Numbered from the stretch's first letter, positions 1 through 6,669 are shown. The stretch is DNA of 9,060 nt from Conexibacter sp. (GCA_025964295.1 JAOPZD010000610.1:1-9060); one strand, 5' to 3'. Translations and numbers: made by a program. Notes: a model not told the origin generated them from the letters alone.

Positions 1-1
1 C

Positions 2-2173
2 GCCGAGGCCGCCGCCGCCGCGCCCGCCGACGCCAAGGCCAAGCCCGGCGCCAAGGGCAAGGCCGCCGACAAGACGCCGGGCCTCGTGCCCCACGTCACG
101 CCGCCCAAGCCCGGCACCGGTCCGCGGATCATCTCCGTCCCCGAGCCCCCCAAGCGCCCCAAGCGCGACGAGACGCAGTCCCAGCCTTCGGGCGCGGGCG
201 GTCGTCCTACGCGTGGCGGGATGCGCAGCGAGGGCGGCCCCGGCGCCGGCAAGCGCCGCGTGGTCATCGACTCCCAGGCCGCCCGTCGCGGCCCTGGCAC
301 CGGGCCCGGCCCGGCTCCCCAGCGTCCGCCGCGCCGCCGTCGCCGGCGTCGCCGCACGCCGATGGAGGACACGCCGCAGGTCCTCGCGGCCGATCAGCTG
401 ACGCGGACCGACCTGGTCCGGATCAACTCCGGCTCGACGGTCAAGGACGTCGCCGAGTACCTCGGCGTCCCGGTCCCCGACGTCATCAAGCAGCTCATGT
501 CCATGGGCGTGCTGGCGACGCTGACCAAGACGCTGGGCGACGATCAGATCCAGCTCGTCGCCGACGCGCTCGACAAGGAGATCGTGATCGTCGCGCTCTC
601 CGACGAGGCCGAGGCCGAGATCGAGTACGACGACGCCGCCGAGGACCTCGTCGAGCGCCCGCCGGTCGTCACGATCATGGGCCACGTCGACCACGGCAAG
701 ACGTCGCTGCTGGACGCGATGCGGAAGACCGACGTCGCCGCGGGCGAGGCCGGTGGCATCACGCAGCACATCGGCGCCTACCAGGTCCACCACAACGGCA
801 AGACCATCACCTTCCTGGACACCCCGGGCCACCAGGCGTTCACCGCCATGCGTGCCCGCGGCGCCCGGGTGACGGACATCGCGATCATCGTGGTCGCCGC
901 CGACGACGGCGCGCGCCCGCAGACCGACGAGGCGATCGACCACGCCAACGCGGCCGACGTCCCGATCATCGTCGCCGTCAACAAGATCGACAAGGAGGGC
1001 GCGGACCCCACGCGGGTGCGCACCGAGCTCACGCAGCGCGGCCTCCAGCCGTCGGACTGGGGTGGCGAGACCGAGTACGTCGACGTCTCCGCCAAGGCCG
1101 GCACCAACCTCGAGGACCTGCTCGACACGATCCTGGTCGTCTCCGAGCTCGAGGAGCTCGAGGCCAACCCGAACACCGAGGCGTCGGGCGTCGTCATCGA
1201 GTCCAAGCTGGACCCGGGCCGCGGCCCCGTCGTGACCGTGCTGATCCAGCGCGGCACGCTGCGCATCGGCGAGTCGATCGTGGCCGGCCCCGAGCCGGGC
1301 CGCGTCCGCGCGATGATCGACTACCGCGGCGAGCGCGTGCAGGTGGCCGTCCCCGGCGACCCGGTGGAGATCCTCGGCTTCGACGGCGTCCCCGACGCCG
1401 GCGAAGTCGTCCGCGTCGTGGAGAGCGACAAGGAGGCCCGCCGCATCGCCCAGGAGCGCGAGACGCGCGAGAAGTCCGAGGCGATCGCCCGTCGGTCCGG
1501 CCGCAAGGTGTCCTTCGAGGACGTCTTCCGCCGTGCCCGCGAGGCCGAGCTCGCCGAGCTGCCGCTCGTCATCAAGGGCGACGTCGCCGGCTCGGTCGAG
1601 GCGCTCGAGGACGAGATCGCCCGCCTGCCGCAGGACGAGGTCCGCGTCGACGTGCTGCACAGCGGCGTCGGCGGGATCAACGAGTCCGACGTCATGCTCG
1701 CCGCCGCGTCGGAGGCCGTCATCATCGGCTTCAACGTGCGCCCGGTGGGCGACGCCGCCGCGCTGGCCGACCGCCAGGGCGTGGAGATCCGCAACTACTC
1801 GGTGATCTACGCGGCGCTCGACGACCTGCGGGCGGCCATGACAGGCCTCCTGGCGCCGGAGATCGTGGAGGACACGATCGGCACCGTCGAGGTCCGCCAG
1901 ACGTTCAAGGCGTCCAAGATCGGCACCATCGCCGGCTCCTACGTCACCGACGGCATCGTGCGCCGCGGGGCGAAGGTCCGCCTGGTGCGCGACGGGACCG
2001 TCGTAACCGAGACCACGATCGACACGCTGCGGCGCTTCAACGAGGACGCCCGCGAGGTCGCGGCCGGCTACGAGTGCGGCATCGTGCTCACCAACTACCA
2101 GGACGTTCGCGAAGGCGACGTGCTGGAGGTCTACGAGACGCGACAGGTGGAGCGCCAGCTCCAGCCGTCGTAG
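2..2173 (+). CDS. infB: Translation initiation factor IF-2 (5' end outside window)
   Basis: IF-2 is the GTPase that brings fMet-tRNA to the 30S subunit and promotes 50S joining. The reading frame is open from base 2, so the GTG at 86 is internal and the true start lies upstream; 723 residues are visible. In order: an Ala/Lys/Pro/Gly-rich linker (bases 2-330), a run of eight arginines (332-355), an IF2_N-type helical domain (about 390-600), then the GTPase domain. Its motifs are G1 GHVDHGKT (680-703), G2 GGIT (752-763), G3 DTPGH (from 818), G4 NKID (980-991) and G5 SAK (1088-1096). Domains II, III and the fMet-tRNA-binding domain IV follow to the TAG stop. Actinobacterial IF2s are usually 900-1000 residues, so some 200-300 residues probably lie to the left. 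In-frame ATGs at 221 and 362 could give a shorter isoform, but neither has a strong ribosome binding site. Identity is certain; only the start is unknown. Confidence 0.98.
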   Translation, partial: AEAAAAAPADAKAKPGAKGKAADKTPGLVPHVTPPKPGTGPRIISVPEPPKRPKRDETQSQPSGAGGRPTRGGMRSEGGPGAGKRRVVIDSQAARRGPGTGPGPAPQRPPRRRRRRRRTPMEDTPQVLAADQLTRTDLVRINSGSTVKDVAEYLGVPVPDVIKQLMSMGVLATLTKTLGDDQIQLVADALDKEIVIVALSDEAEAEIEYDDAAEDLVERPPVVTIMGHVDHGKTSLLDAMRKTDVAAGEAGGITQHIGAYQVHHNGKTITFLDTPGHQAFTAMRARGARVTDIAIIVVAADDGARPQTDEAIDHANAADVPIIVAVNKIDKEGADPTRVRTELTQRGLQPSDWGGETEYVDVSAKAGTNLEDLLDTILVVSELEELEANPNTEASGVVIESKLDPGRGPVVTVLIQRGTLRIGESIVAGPEPGRVRAMIDYRGERVQVAVPGDPVEILGFDGVPDAGEVVRVVESDKEARRIAQERETREKSEAIARRSGRKVSFEDVFRRAREAELAELPLVIKGDVAGSVEALEDEIARLPQDEVRVDVLHSGVGGINESDVMLAAASEAVIIGFNVRPVGDAAALADRQGVEIRNYSVIYAALDDLRAAMTGLLAPEIVEDTIGTVEVRQTFKASKIGTIAGSYVTDGIVRRGAKVRLVRDGTVVTETTIDTLRRFNEDAREVAAGYECGIVLTNYQDVREGDVLEVYETRQVERQLQPS

Positions 2174-2184
2174 TCCTCGCCGGG

Positions 2185-2220
2185 GTGGTGGGCACCGCGA
2201 TGTTCCGCGCTGCTCACCAC
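2185..2220 (+). terminator. Strong stem-loop between infB and rbfA
   Basis: The left arm 2185-2194 (GTGGTGGGCA) pairs with 2211-2220 (TGCTCACCAC) over 10 positions with one G-U wobble. After a C-C mismatch, CGCG (2196-2199) pairs with CGCG (2206-2209) around a 6-base loop. It starts 11 bases after the infB stop. The bases that follow contain only a TTT at 2232-2234, so the U-tract of a classical intrinsic terminator is missing. It may attenuate transcription, act as a U-less terminator of the kind proposed in actinobacteria, or protect the infB mRNA end. The structure is read directly; its role is inference. Confidence 0.5.
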
Positions 2221-2250
2221 TGCGACGGGTCTTTGCCTATGCGGAGGGTC

Positions 2251-2256
2251 TAGGAT
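2251..2256 (+). promoter_or_regulatory. Possible -10 element TAGGAT upstream of the second rbfA start
   Basis: TAGGAT fits the TAnnnT pattern of sigma-70-type -10 boxes. It overlaps the first candidate rbfA ATG (2255-2257). A transcript starting 6-7 bases downstream would begin near 2263, right at the GGAGGAG (2264-2270) that serves the ATG at 2276. No convincing -35 hexamer lies 16-18 bases upstream. Together with the hairpin before it, it could restart transcription for rbfA. Weak evidence. Confidence 0.25.
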
Positions 2257-2611
2257 GGGTTCCGGAGGAGCGCGCATGCGTCGCGTGGACGAGGCCGTCC
2301 GCGAAGTGCTCGGCGATGCCGTGACAAAAGATCTCAAGGACCCCCGGGTGGGTTTCGTGACAGTCACCGAGGTGCGGACGAGTCCTGACCTGCGCCAAGC
2401 GCGGGTGTTCGTCAGCGTCCTCGGCACCGACGAGGAGAAGGTGGCGACGCTCGAGGGGCTCGCGTCGGCGCACGGCCTCCTGCAGGCGCGGATCGCCCGC
2501 GAGCTGCGGATGAAGCGCACGCCCGCGCTGGAGTTCATGCTCGACGACACCGCCGAGAAGGCCGCCAAGCTCGAGGCCCTGATCGAGGACGTCACGGAGG
2601 ACGCAGGCTGA
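2255..2611 (+). CDS. rbfA: 30S ribosome-binding factor A
   Basis: RbfA binds immature 30S subunits and assists late 16S rRNA 5'-end maturation, notably at low temperature. The 118-residue product has the usual single KH-like domain. The characteristic DLKDPRVGFVTVTEV segment (about residues 26-40) and the RIARELRMKRTPALEF segment (about 79-94) are clear, and the length is normal. Two in-frame starts are each well served: ATG 2255 with GGAGGG at 2243-2248 (6-base spacing) and ATG 2276 with GGAGGAG at 2264-2270 (5-base spacing). The second gives 111 residues beginning MRRVDEAV, the usual first conserved block of the family, so it may be the real start. The gene ends TGATG, sharing one base with the next start, so translational coupling to nrnA is likely. 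The function is confident; the start is ambiguous. Confidence 0.95.
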   Translation: MGSGGARMRRVDEAVREVLGDAVTKDLKDPRVGFVTVTEVRTSPDLRQARVFVSVLGTDEEKVATLEGLASAHGLLQARIARELRMKRTPALEFMLDDTAEKAAKLEALIEDVTEDAG

Positions 2612-3642
2612 TGGACCGCAACGGCGCCACCGCGGCGCGCGAGCAGGTGCTCGCCGAGATCCGCTCTGGTGAGGGCTTCTGCCTGGTCACGCACGAGCAC
2701 CCCGACGGCGACGCGCTCGGCTCGCTGGTGGCGATGCACCGGATCCTCACGGCGCTGGGCAAGGACTCGGTGATGCTCATGGCCGCCGACGAGTTCCCGC
2801 TGCCCTACGAGTACCGCTTCTTCGACCTCGCCGGCCTGTCCACGGTCCCGCCGACCGACCTGCCGACCAGGACCATCATCTACCTCGACTGCGGCAACAT
2901 CGACCGCAACCCGCTGGGGATCGTCAAGGGCGACGACGTCCACATCCTCAACGTCGACCACCACCACGACAACACGCGCTTCGGCACCGTGAACCTGGTG
3001 GACGCGGGCGCGGCGTGCACGACCGAGATCGTCTGGGACCTCATGCGCCGCCTCGGCGTGGAGGCCGACCAGGAGATGGCCGAGGCGCTCTACGTGGGGC
3101 TGGTGACCGACACCGGCCGGTTCATGTATGAGAACACGGGGCCGCGCGCGCACGTCATGGCCGCCGAGCTGATCGAGGCCGGCGTCGACACGCACGCGAT
3201 CTACCGGCGCCTGTACGAGGACATGCCCTACGCCAAGCTCGAGCTGCTCGGCAAGGCGCTGGCGCGCGTCGAGCGCCACGACGGCGGCGCGCTGACCGTG
3301 GCCCGGGTGACGCGCGAGGACTTCGAGTCCGTCGGCGCGGAGGACAGCTACACCGAGGGCATCATGGACCACCTGCGATCGGTGGAGCACACCAAGGTCG
3401 CGGCGCTGGCCCGCGAGGTCAACGGCGTCCACCCGCCCGGCGACCTCGACCCGGAGCGGATCCGCAAGAAGGTCTCGCTGCGCTCGACCGACGGCGACGT
3501 CGACGTGTCGGTCATCGCCCGCGCGGGCGGCGGCGGCGGCCATCGCCAGGCCGCGGGCTTCACGACCGAGCTGGGCGACGACGCGCTCGTCGCGTTCCTG
3601 CGCGAGCAGATCGCCGCGCAGCTGGCGCTGTCCTCGACGTAG
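2611..3642 (+). CDS. nrnA: DHH/DHHA1 phosphoesterase, NrnA-like nanoRNase/pAp phosphatase
   Basis: This family hydrolyses 2-5 nt RNA fragments to mononucleotides and often dephosphorylates pAp to AMP; it replaces Orn in many bacteria. The 343 residues have normal length and domain order. The N-terminal DHH domain carries the metal-binding motifs HEHPDGDALGS (28-38, D32 and D34), YLDCG (D93), DHH (116-118) and TDTG (166-169, D167). The C-terminal DHHA1 domain ends with the substrate-binding GGGGGH (306-311) followed by AAG (314-316). No key residue is missing and no signal peptide is seen, so it is cytosolic. GGAGG at 2596-2600 precedes the ATG by 10 bases, and the start shares one base with the rbfA stop. 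Its place beside rbfA and truB, with pnp further on, suits the final step of RNA decay. Substrate preference cannot be read from sequence; c-di-AMP or pGpG hydrolysis by relatives is a possible alternative. Confidence 0.92.
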   Translation: MDRNGATAAREQVLAEIRSGEGFCLVTHEHPDGDALGSLVAMHRILTALGKDSVMLMAADEFPLPYEYRFFDLAGLSTVPPTDLPTRTIIYLDCGNIDRNPLGIVKGDDVHILNVDHHHDNTRFGTVNLVDAGAACTTEIVWDLMRRLGVEADQEMAEALYVGLVTDTGRFMYENTGPRAHVMAAELIEAGVDTHAIYRRLYEDMPYAKLELLGKALARVERHDGGALTVARVTREDFESVGAEDSYTEGIMDHLRSVEHTKVAALAREVNGVHPPGDLDPERIRKKVSLRSTDGDVDVSVIARAGGGGGHRQAAGFTTELGDDALVAFLREQIAAQLALSST

Positions 3643-3664
3643 GGCCGCCGGAGGCCGCGTCGTC

Positions 3665-4513
3665 ATGGACGGAGTCATCCTGGTCGACAAGCCGGCCGGG
3701 CCGACGTCGCACGACGTGGTGGCGCGGGTGCGGCGAACGCTGCCGCGCGGCGTGAAGGTCGGCCATGCGGGGACGCTGGACCCGTTCGCGACGGGGCTCC
3801 TGCTGGTCCTGCTGGGCCGGGCGACGCGCATCCAGCAGTACCTGATGGGGTTGCCCAAGGCCTATGAGACGGTCGCGCGGCTGGGGTGGACGTCGACCAC
3901 CGGCGACCCCGAGGGGGAGCTGACCGAGACGGGGCGGATCCCGGCCGTCGGCGCCGTGCTGCCGACCGGCGTGATCCGCCAGCGCCCGCCGCAGTACAGC
4001 GCGGTGCAGATCGGCGGCAAGCGCGCCTACGCGATGGCGCGGGCGGGGGAGGCGTTCGAGATCCCCGAGCGCGAGGTGCGCGTCGACCGCTTCGAGGAGC
4101 TCTGGCGCGAGGAGGAGGCCGGGCGCGCGGGCTACGCGATCGCCTGCTCGTCGGGGACCTACGTCCGCTCGCTGATCGCCGACCTCGGCGACGCGTACTG
4201 CCTCGAGCTGCGCCGCACGGCGATCGGGCCGTTCGCGGTGACCGCTGCCGCGCCGCCGCCGGAGCGCGGGATCGCGTGGGCCGACTACGCGCCGCGGGCG
4301 CTCTCGGTGGCCGAGGCGCTGCGGGGCGTGCTCCCGGTCATCGCGCTCGGCGACGACGACGCGGCGCGGCGGGCCGGGCACGGGCAGGTCGTGGCCGTCG
4401 CTGAGCCTGGGGCGGAGGGCGACGTCCTCCTGGTCGATCCCGCCGGCGAGCCGGTGTGCGTGGCGCACGTCGCCGACGGCGCCGCCAAGCCCCGCGTAGG
4501 CTTCCGTGCGTGA
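3665..4513 (+). CDS. truB: tRNA pseudouridine(55) synthase
   Basis: TruB converts U55 in the T-loop of nearly all tRNAs to pseudouridine and also acts as a tRNA folding chaperone. The 282-residue product shows GHAGTLDPFATG (33-44) with catalytic D39, the PPQYSA and GGKRAY substrate-loop motifs in the middle, SSGTYVRSLIADLG in the C-terminal half of the catalytic domain, and a degenerate PUA-like tail. The ATG has GGAGG at 3650-3654 upstream with 10-base spacing. The segment before PPQYSA (GRIPAVGAVLPTGVIRQ) is a few residues shorter than in typical TruB, where a helix usually sits; this looks lineage-specific rather than damaging. The gene starts 22 bases after nrnA and overlaps ribF by 4 bases (GTGA). 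The truB-ribF pair next to rbfA is a classical bacterial arrangement. Confidence 0.97.
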   Translation: MDGVILVDKPAGPTSHDVVARVRRTLPRGVKVGHAGTLDPFATGLLLVLLGRATRIQQYLMGLPKAYETVARLGWTSTTGDPEGELTETGRIPAVGAVLPTGVIRQRPPQYSAVQIGGKRAYAMARAGEAFEIPEREVRVDRFEELWREEEAGRAGYAIACSSGTYVRSLIADLGDAYCLELRRTAIGPFAVTAAAPPPERGIAWADYAPRALSVAEALRGVLPVIALGDDDAARRAGHGQVVAVAEPGAEGDVLLVDPAGEPVCVAHVADGAAKPRVGFRA

Positions 4514-5394
4514 AGCTCACGTACCTGCCCGACGTGGAGCCGCGACCGCGGCGGGTGGCCATCGGCACGTTCGACGGCGTCCACCTCGGCCACCGCGAGG
4601 TCATCGCGGGCGCCGAGACCGTCGTCACGTTCGATCCCCACCCGCAGTCGGTCGTCGCGCCGGGCAGCCAGCCCAAGCTGCTGACCACGCTGGAGCGCAA
4701 GGCCGAGCTGATCGCCACCCTCGGCGTCTCCGAGCTCGTCGTGATCCCGTTCGACGGCGACTTCGCGGGCCGCAGCGCGCAGGACTTCGTCGACCATGTC
4801 CTCGTCGAGCGCGTGGCCGCCACGCACGTCAGCGTCGGCGAGAACTTCCGCTTCGGCCACAAGGCGCAGGGCGACGCGCAGCTGCTGGGCGACGACCCGC
4901 GCTTCGAGACGCGCGTCGTGCCGCTGCTGGAGGTCGACGGCGAGGTCGTCAGCTCCAGCCACATCCGCGGCCTGGTGTCCGGCGGCGCGGTGCAGTACGC
5001 CGACCAGCTGCTCGGCGCGCCGTTCGCGGTCGACGGCGAGGTCCAGCACGGCGACAAGCGCGGCCGCACGCTCGGCTACCCGACGGCCAACCTGATCCCG
5101 CGGCCGGGGTTCGTCGTCCCGGGCCACGGCGTCTACGCCAGCCGCGTGCAGCTCCCCGACGGGACGCTCGTGCCCGCTGCCACCAACGTCGGCGTCCGGC
5201 CGCAGTTCGTCACCGGCCGCGGCGAGCTGATCGAGGCGTTCCTGATCGACTGGTCCGGCGATCTCTACGGCCAGAAGATCCGGATCGAGTTCCTGCGCCG
5301 GCTGCGCGGCGAGCGGCGCTTCGACTCCGTCGACGCGCTCGTGCAGCAGATGGGGCGCGACGTGGACGAGACCCGGACGATCGTGGCGGGATGA
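4510..5394 (+). CDS. ribF: Bifunctional riboflavin kinase / FAD synthetase
   Basis: RibF phosphorylates riboflavin to FMN and adenylates FMN to FAD. The GTG at 4510 is chosen because it overlaps the truB stop as GTGA and gives MKLTYLPDVEPRPRRVAIG, the usual N-terminus. An ATG in frame at 4456 would add 18 Arg-rich residues with no family match. The 294-residue product has an N-terminal FMN adenylyltransferase domain: GTFDGVHLGH (nucleotide-binding HxGH), TFDPHP, FRFGHKAQGD and SSSHIRG. The C-terminal riboflavin kinase domain has LGYPTANL (PTAN motif), GVYASRV, TNVGVRP and the EAFLIDW glutamate segment. No FMN riboswitch is possible upstream because the gene is fused into truB. The stretch between HxGH and TFDPHP is about 10 residues shorter than in E. 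coli RibF as I recall it, so a helix is trimmed. The ribosome binding site is weak (TAGG, 4497-4500), which implies coupling to truB. Confidence 0.95.
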   Translation: MKLTYLPDVEPRPRRVAIGTFDGVHLGHREVIAGAETVVTFDPHPQSVVAPGSQPKLLTTLERKAELIATLGVSELVVIPFDGDFAGRSAQDFVDHVLVERVAATHVSVGENFRFGHKAQGDAQLLGDDPRFETRVVPLLEVDGEVVSSSHIRGLVSGGAVQYADQLLGAPFAVDGEVQHGDKRGRTLGYPTANLIPRPGFVVPGHGVYASRVQLPDGTLVPAATNVGVRPQFVTGRGELIEAFLIDWSGDLYGQKIRIEFLRRLRGERRFDSVDALVQQMGRDVDETRTIVAG

Positions 5395-5395
5395 A

Positions 5396-5425
5396 CCGAA
5401 CCTCGCCCGCAGGGCGAGAGTTCGG
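5396..5425 (+). terminator. 13-bp stem-loop directly after ribF, likely terminator
   Basis: CCGAAC (5396-5401) plus CTCGCCC (5402-5408) pair with GGGCGAG (5412-5418) plus GTTCGG (5420-5425), leaving a GCA loop and one bulged A at 5419. That is 13 Watson-Crick pairs with no mismatch, beginning one base after the ribF TGA. No U-tract follows. Its position between the end of the infB-ribF run and a promoter-like motif for rpsO suggests a terminator or transcript-end stabiliser. A start-site-proximal role in the rpsO promoter is also possible, since a -35 region would fall inside it. Confidence 0.6.
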
Positions 5426-5432
5426 CGAGCCC

Positions 5433-5441
5433 TGCTAGCCT
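5433..5441 (+). promoter_or_regulatory. rpsO: Extended -10 promoter motif for rpsO (TGCTAGCCT)
   Basis: TGC-TAGCCT matches the extended -10 pattern TGn-TAnnnT, which can work without a good -35; none is visible, as that region lies in the stem-loop. The ATG of rpsO is 12 bases beyond the hexamer, so a normal start site (5447-5449) leaves a leader of about 5-7 bases. No Shine-Dalgarno fits between. This is a motif match only. Confidence 0.45.
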
Positions 5442-5453
5442 TCCGCGTCGCAC

Positions 5454-5726
5454 ATGAGCACGCTGACCGCAGACCGCAAGCAGGAGATCGTCGCCAAGTT
5501 CGGGGAGAACGCCCAGGACACCGGGAGCACCCGGGGCCAGGTCGCCCTGCTGACGGCGCGCATCAACGATCTGACCGAGCACCTCCGGGAGCACAAGAAG
5601 GATCACCACAGCCGCCGCGGCCTGCTCTTGCTCGTCGGCCAGCGTCGTCGCCTGCTCAACTACCTGAGCAAGCACGACCTCGAGGGCTACCGCGCCCTCA
5701 TCGCCGAGCTCGGCCTGCGCCGCTAG
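5454..5726 (+). CDS. rpsO: 30S ribosomal protein S15
   Basis: S15 is a primary 16S rRNA binder in the central domain and contributes to a 30S-50S bridge. The 90-residue, all-helical product is full length. It keeps the rRNA-contact segments DTGS (22-25) and [12 protein letters not shown], and the usual RRRLLNYL and C-terminal LGLRR. One oddity: the nearly constant EV dipeptide after DTGS(T/P) is RG here (residues 27-28). The ATG at 5454 has no Shine-Dalgarno upstream and sits 12 bases after an extended -10 motif, so translation may be leaderless or nearly so. In E. coli, S15 represses itself through a pseudoknot in a longer leader; there is no room for one here unless transcription also enters from ribF. 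A peroxiredoxin gene, not pnp, follows after 17 bases. Confidence 0.97.
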   Translation: MSTLTADRKQEIVAKFGENAQDTGSTRGQVALLTARINDLTEHLREHKKDHHSRRGLLLLVGQRRRLLNYLSKHDLEGYRALIAELGLRR

Positions 5727-5743
5727 CCCGGCGCGCCGGCCCC

Positions 5744-6211
5744 GTGACCATCATCGCCCCGGGGACGCCGGTCCCCGCCTTCGTCCTCAAGCGCGAGGAC
5801 GGCAGCGACTTCACGCAGGACGACCTGCGCGGCACGACGACGGTCCTCGTCTTCTACCCGTTCGCCTTCAGCCCGGTCTGCACCGACCAGCTGCAGGTCT
5901 ACGAGGAGGCGCTGCCCGAGCTGGCCGAGCAGGGCGTGACGATGTACGGCGTCTCCACCGACGCCAGCTGGTCGCAGACCGCCTTCCGCGAGAAGCTCGG
6001 CGTGTCGATCCAGCAGCTGTCGGACTTCGAGCCCAAGGGCGCGGCAGCGCGGGTGTTCGGCGCCTACTTCGAGCCGGCCGGGATGACCAACCGCGCGCTG
6101 GTCATCGTCGGTCCCGACGGCGTCGTCGCCTGGTCGCACCTCGCCGACTCACCCGGGGACCTGCCCGGTGTGAACCTGATCTTCGACGGCCTCGCGGCCG
6201 TCGGCGCGTAG
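5744..6211 (+). CDS. AhpE-like 1-Cys peroxiredoxin
   Basis: Peroxiredoxins reduce H2O2, organic peroxides and peroxynitrite through a peroxidatic cysteine. The 155-residue product has the AhpC/TSA fold. PFAFSPVC (39-46) matches the PxxxS/TxxC active site with peroxidatic C46, and R117 in TNRALVIV is the usual catalytic arginine. C46 is the only cysteine, so the enzyme must be recycled by an outside thiol (mycothiol, a thioredoxin-like protein or similar). Overall layout is closest to mycobacterial AhpE among the families I know. The GTG start, 17 bases after rpsO, gives a normal N-terminus but has no Shine-Dalgarno; a 12-bp palindrome (5728-5739) fills the gap. Its last 63 bases are also the antisense 3' end of the SRPBCC gene. 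A DsbA-fold thiol protein lies 477 bases downstream and could be a redox partner, which is inference only. Confidence 0.9.
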   Translation: MTIIAPGTPVPAFVLKREDGSDFTQDDLRGTTTVLVFYPFAFSPVCTDQLQVYEEALPELAEQGVTMYGVSTDASWSQTAFREKLGVSIQQLSDFEPKGAAARVFGAYFEPAGMTNRALVIVGPDGVVAWSHLADSPGDLPGVNLIFDGLAAVGA

Positions 6212-6664
6212 CGCGAGCAGCGCCGGCACCACCGCCTCCCGGCGGAAGTCGAAGATCGACTGCACGTCGCGGTGGACGAAGGCCCGCGCCGCGACCTGCC
6301 CGAACGGCCCGAAGCCGATCGCGTAGCGGACCGTGTCGCGCATGAGCGTCCCGTCGGGATGGGGCGCGAAGTCGTGGGTGTGGTGCCACAGCTGGTAGGG
6401 CCCCCGCACCTGCACGTCGACGAAGCGCAGCGGCGGCTGCCAGTCCTGGATCGACGTCAGCCAGTCCACGCCGATCCCGCGCAGCGTCAGCCGGTACTGG
6501 ATCAGCGTGCCGACCCGCATCGGGATCTCGCCCGGGGTGACGACCTCAAAGCGCAGGATCGGCGGCGTGATCGCCTCCAGGTTGCGGGCATCGGCGAAGA
6601 ACGGGAACACCGCCTCCGGCGTGCCGGGCAGGACCTGCTCACGTTCCAAGGTGAAGACGCGCAT
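6149..6664 (-). CDS. SRPBCC-family ligand-binding protein (COG4276-like)
   Basis: SRPBCC (START/Bet v 1-like) proteins form a helix-grip fold around a hydrophobic pocket; the ligand of this subgroup is unknown to me. The 171-residue product begins MRVFTLEREQVLPGTPEAVF. It has the N-terminal strand and helix with FFADARNLEAITPP, then GTLIQYRLTLRGI, W-rich DWLTSIQDWQPPLRFVDVQ, GPYQLWHHTHDF, GTLMRDTVRY and IFDFRREAV, the usual order for this subgroup. The ATG at 6664 is chosen because the family homology begins there; the frame is open far upstream but reads antisense to other genes. No ribosome binding site is seen. The last 20 residues, after PALLA, are low in conserved features and come entirely from the strand opposite the peroxiredoxin 3' end. 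Cytosolic, no signal peptide. It is the only - strand gene here and may work apart from its neighbours. Confidence 0.85.
   Translation of the reverse strand: MRVFTLEREQVLPGTPEAVFPFFADARNLEAITPPILRFEVVTPGEIPMRVGTLIQYRLTLRGIGVDWLTSIQDWQPPLRFVDVQVRGPYQLWHHTHDFAPHPDGTLMRDTVRYAIGFGPFGQVAARAFVHRDVQSIFDFRREAVVPALLALRADGREAVEDQVHTGQVPG
6184..6203. terminator. Symmetric hairpin in the convergent overlap, possible bidirectional terminator
   Basis: CGACGGCC (6184-6191) and GGCCGTCG (6196-6203) form a perfect 8-bp stem with a 4-base loop. It lies inside the 63-base region shared by the peroxiredoxin and SRPBCC 3' ends. A second, overlapping inverted repeat, CGGCGC (6202-6207) with GCGCCG (6220-6225), could form instead. 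No U-tract follows on either strand. Inverted repeats fold on both transcripts, so a two-way terminator is plausible. Short GC-rich repeats also arise by chance in such DNA. Confidence 0.35.
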
Positions 6665-6669
6665 CACCG

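Noticed and set aside
86..88. GTG as the start of infB
   Set aside because: The frame is open to the left window edge with IF2-like Ala/Lys linker sequence, and no ribosome binding site precedes it.
2131..3858. 575-codon open frame on the - strand across rbfA, nrnA and truB
   Set aside because: It is antisense to three confident genes, has Arg/Val/His-rich composition typical of GC-rich shadow frames, and shows no recognisable domain.
3886..4468. Long open frames on both strands within truB
   Set aside because: Arg/Ala/Gly-rich translations without motifs; explained by high GC at third positions of truB.
4456..4509. N-terminal extension of ribF from ATG 4456
   Set aside because: It would add an Arg-rich peptide read out of frame through truB; the GTGA overlap at 4510 gives the conventional N-terminus.
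4440..4509. FMN riboswitch ahead of ribF
   Set aside because: The region is the coding end of truB and none of the conserved FMN-aptamer segments is visible.
5728..5739. 12-bp perfect palindrome CCGGCGCGCCGG between rpsO and the peroxiredoxin gene
   Set aside because: Such GC-only palindromes are expected by chance at this base composition, and as a hairpin it gives only a short stem. Not treated as an operator or terminator without conservation data.
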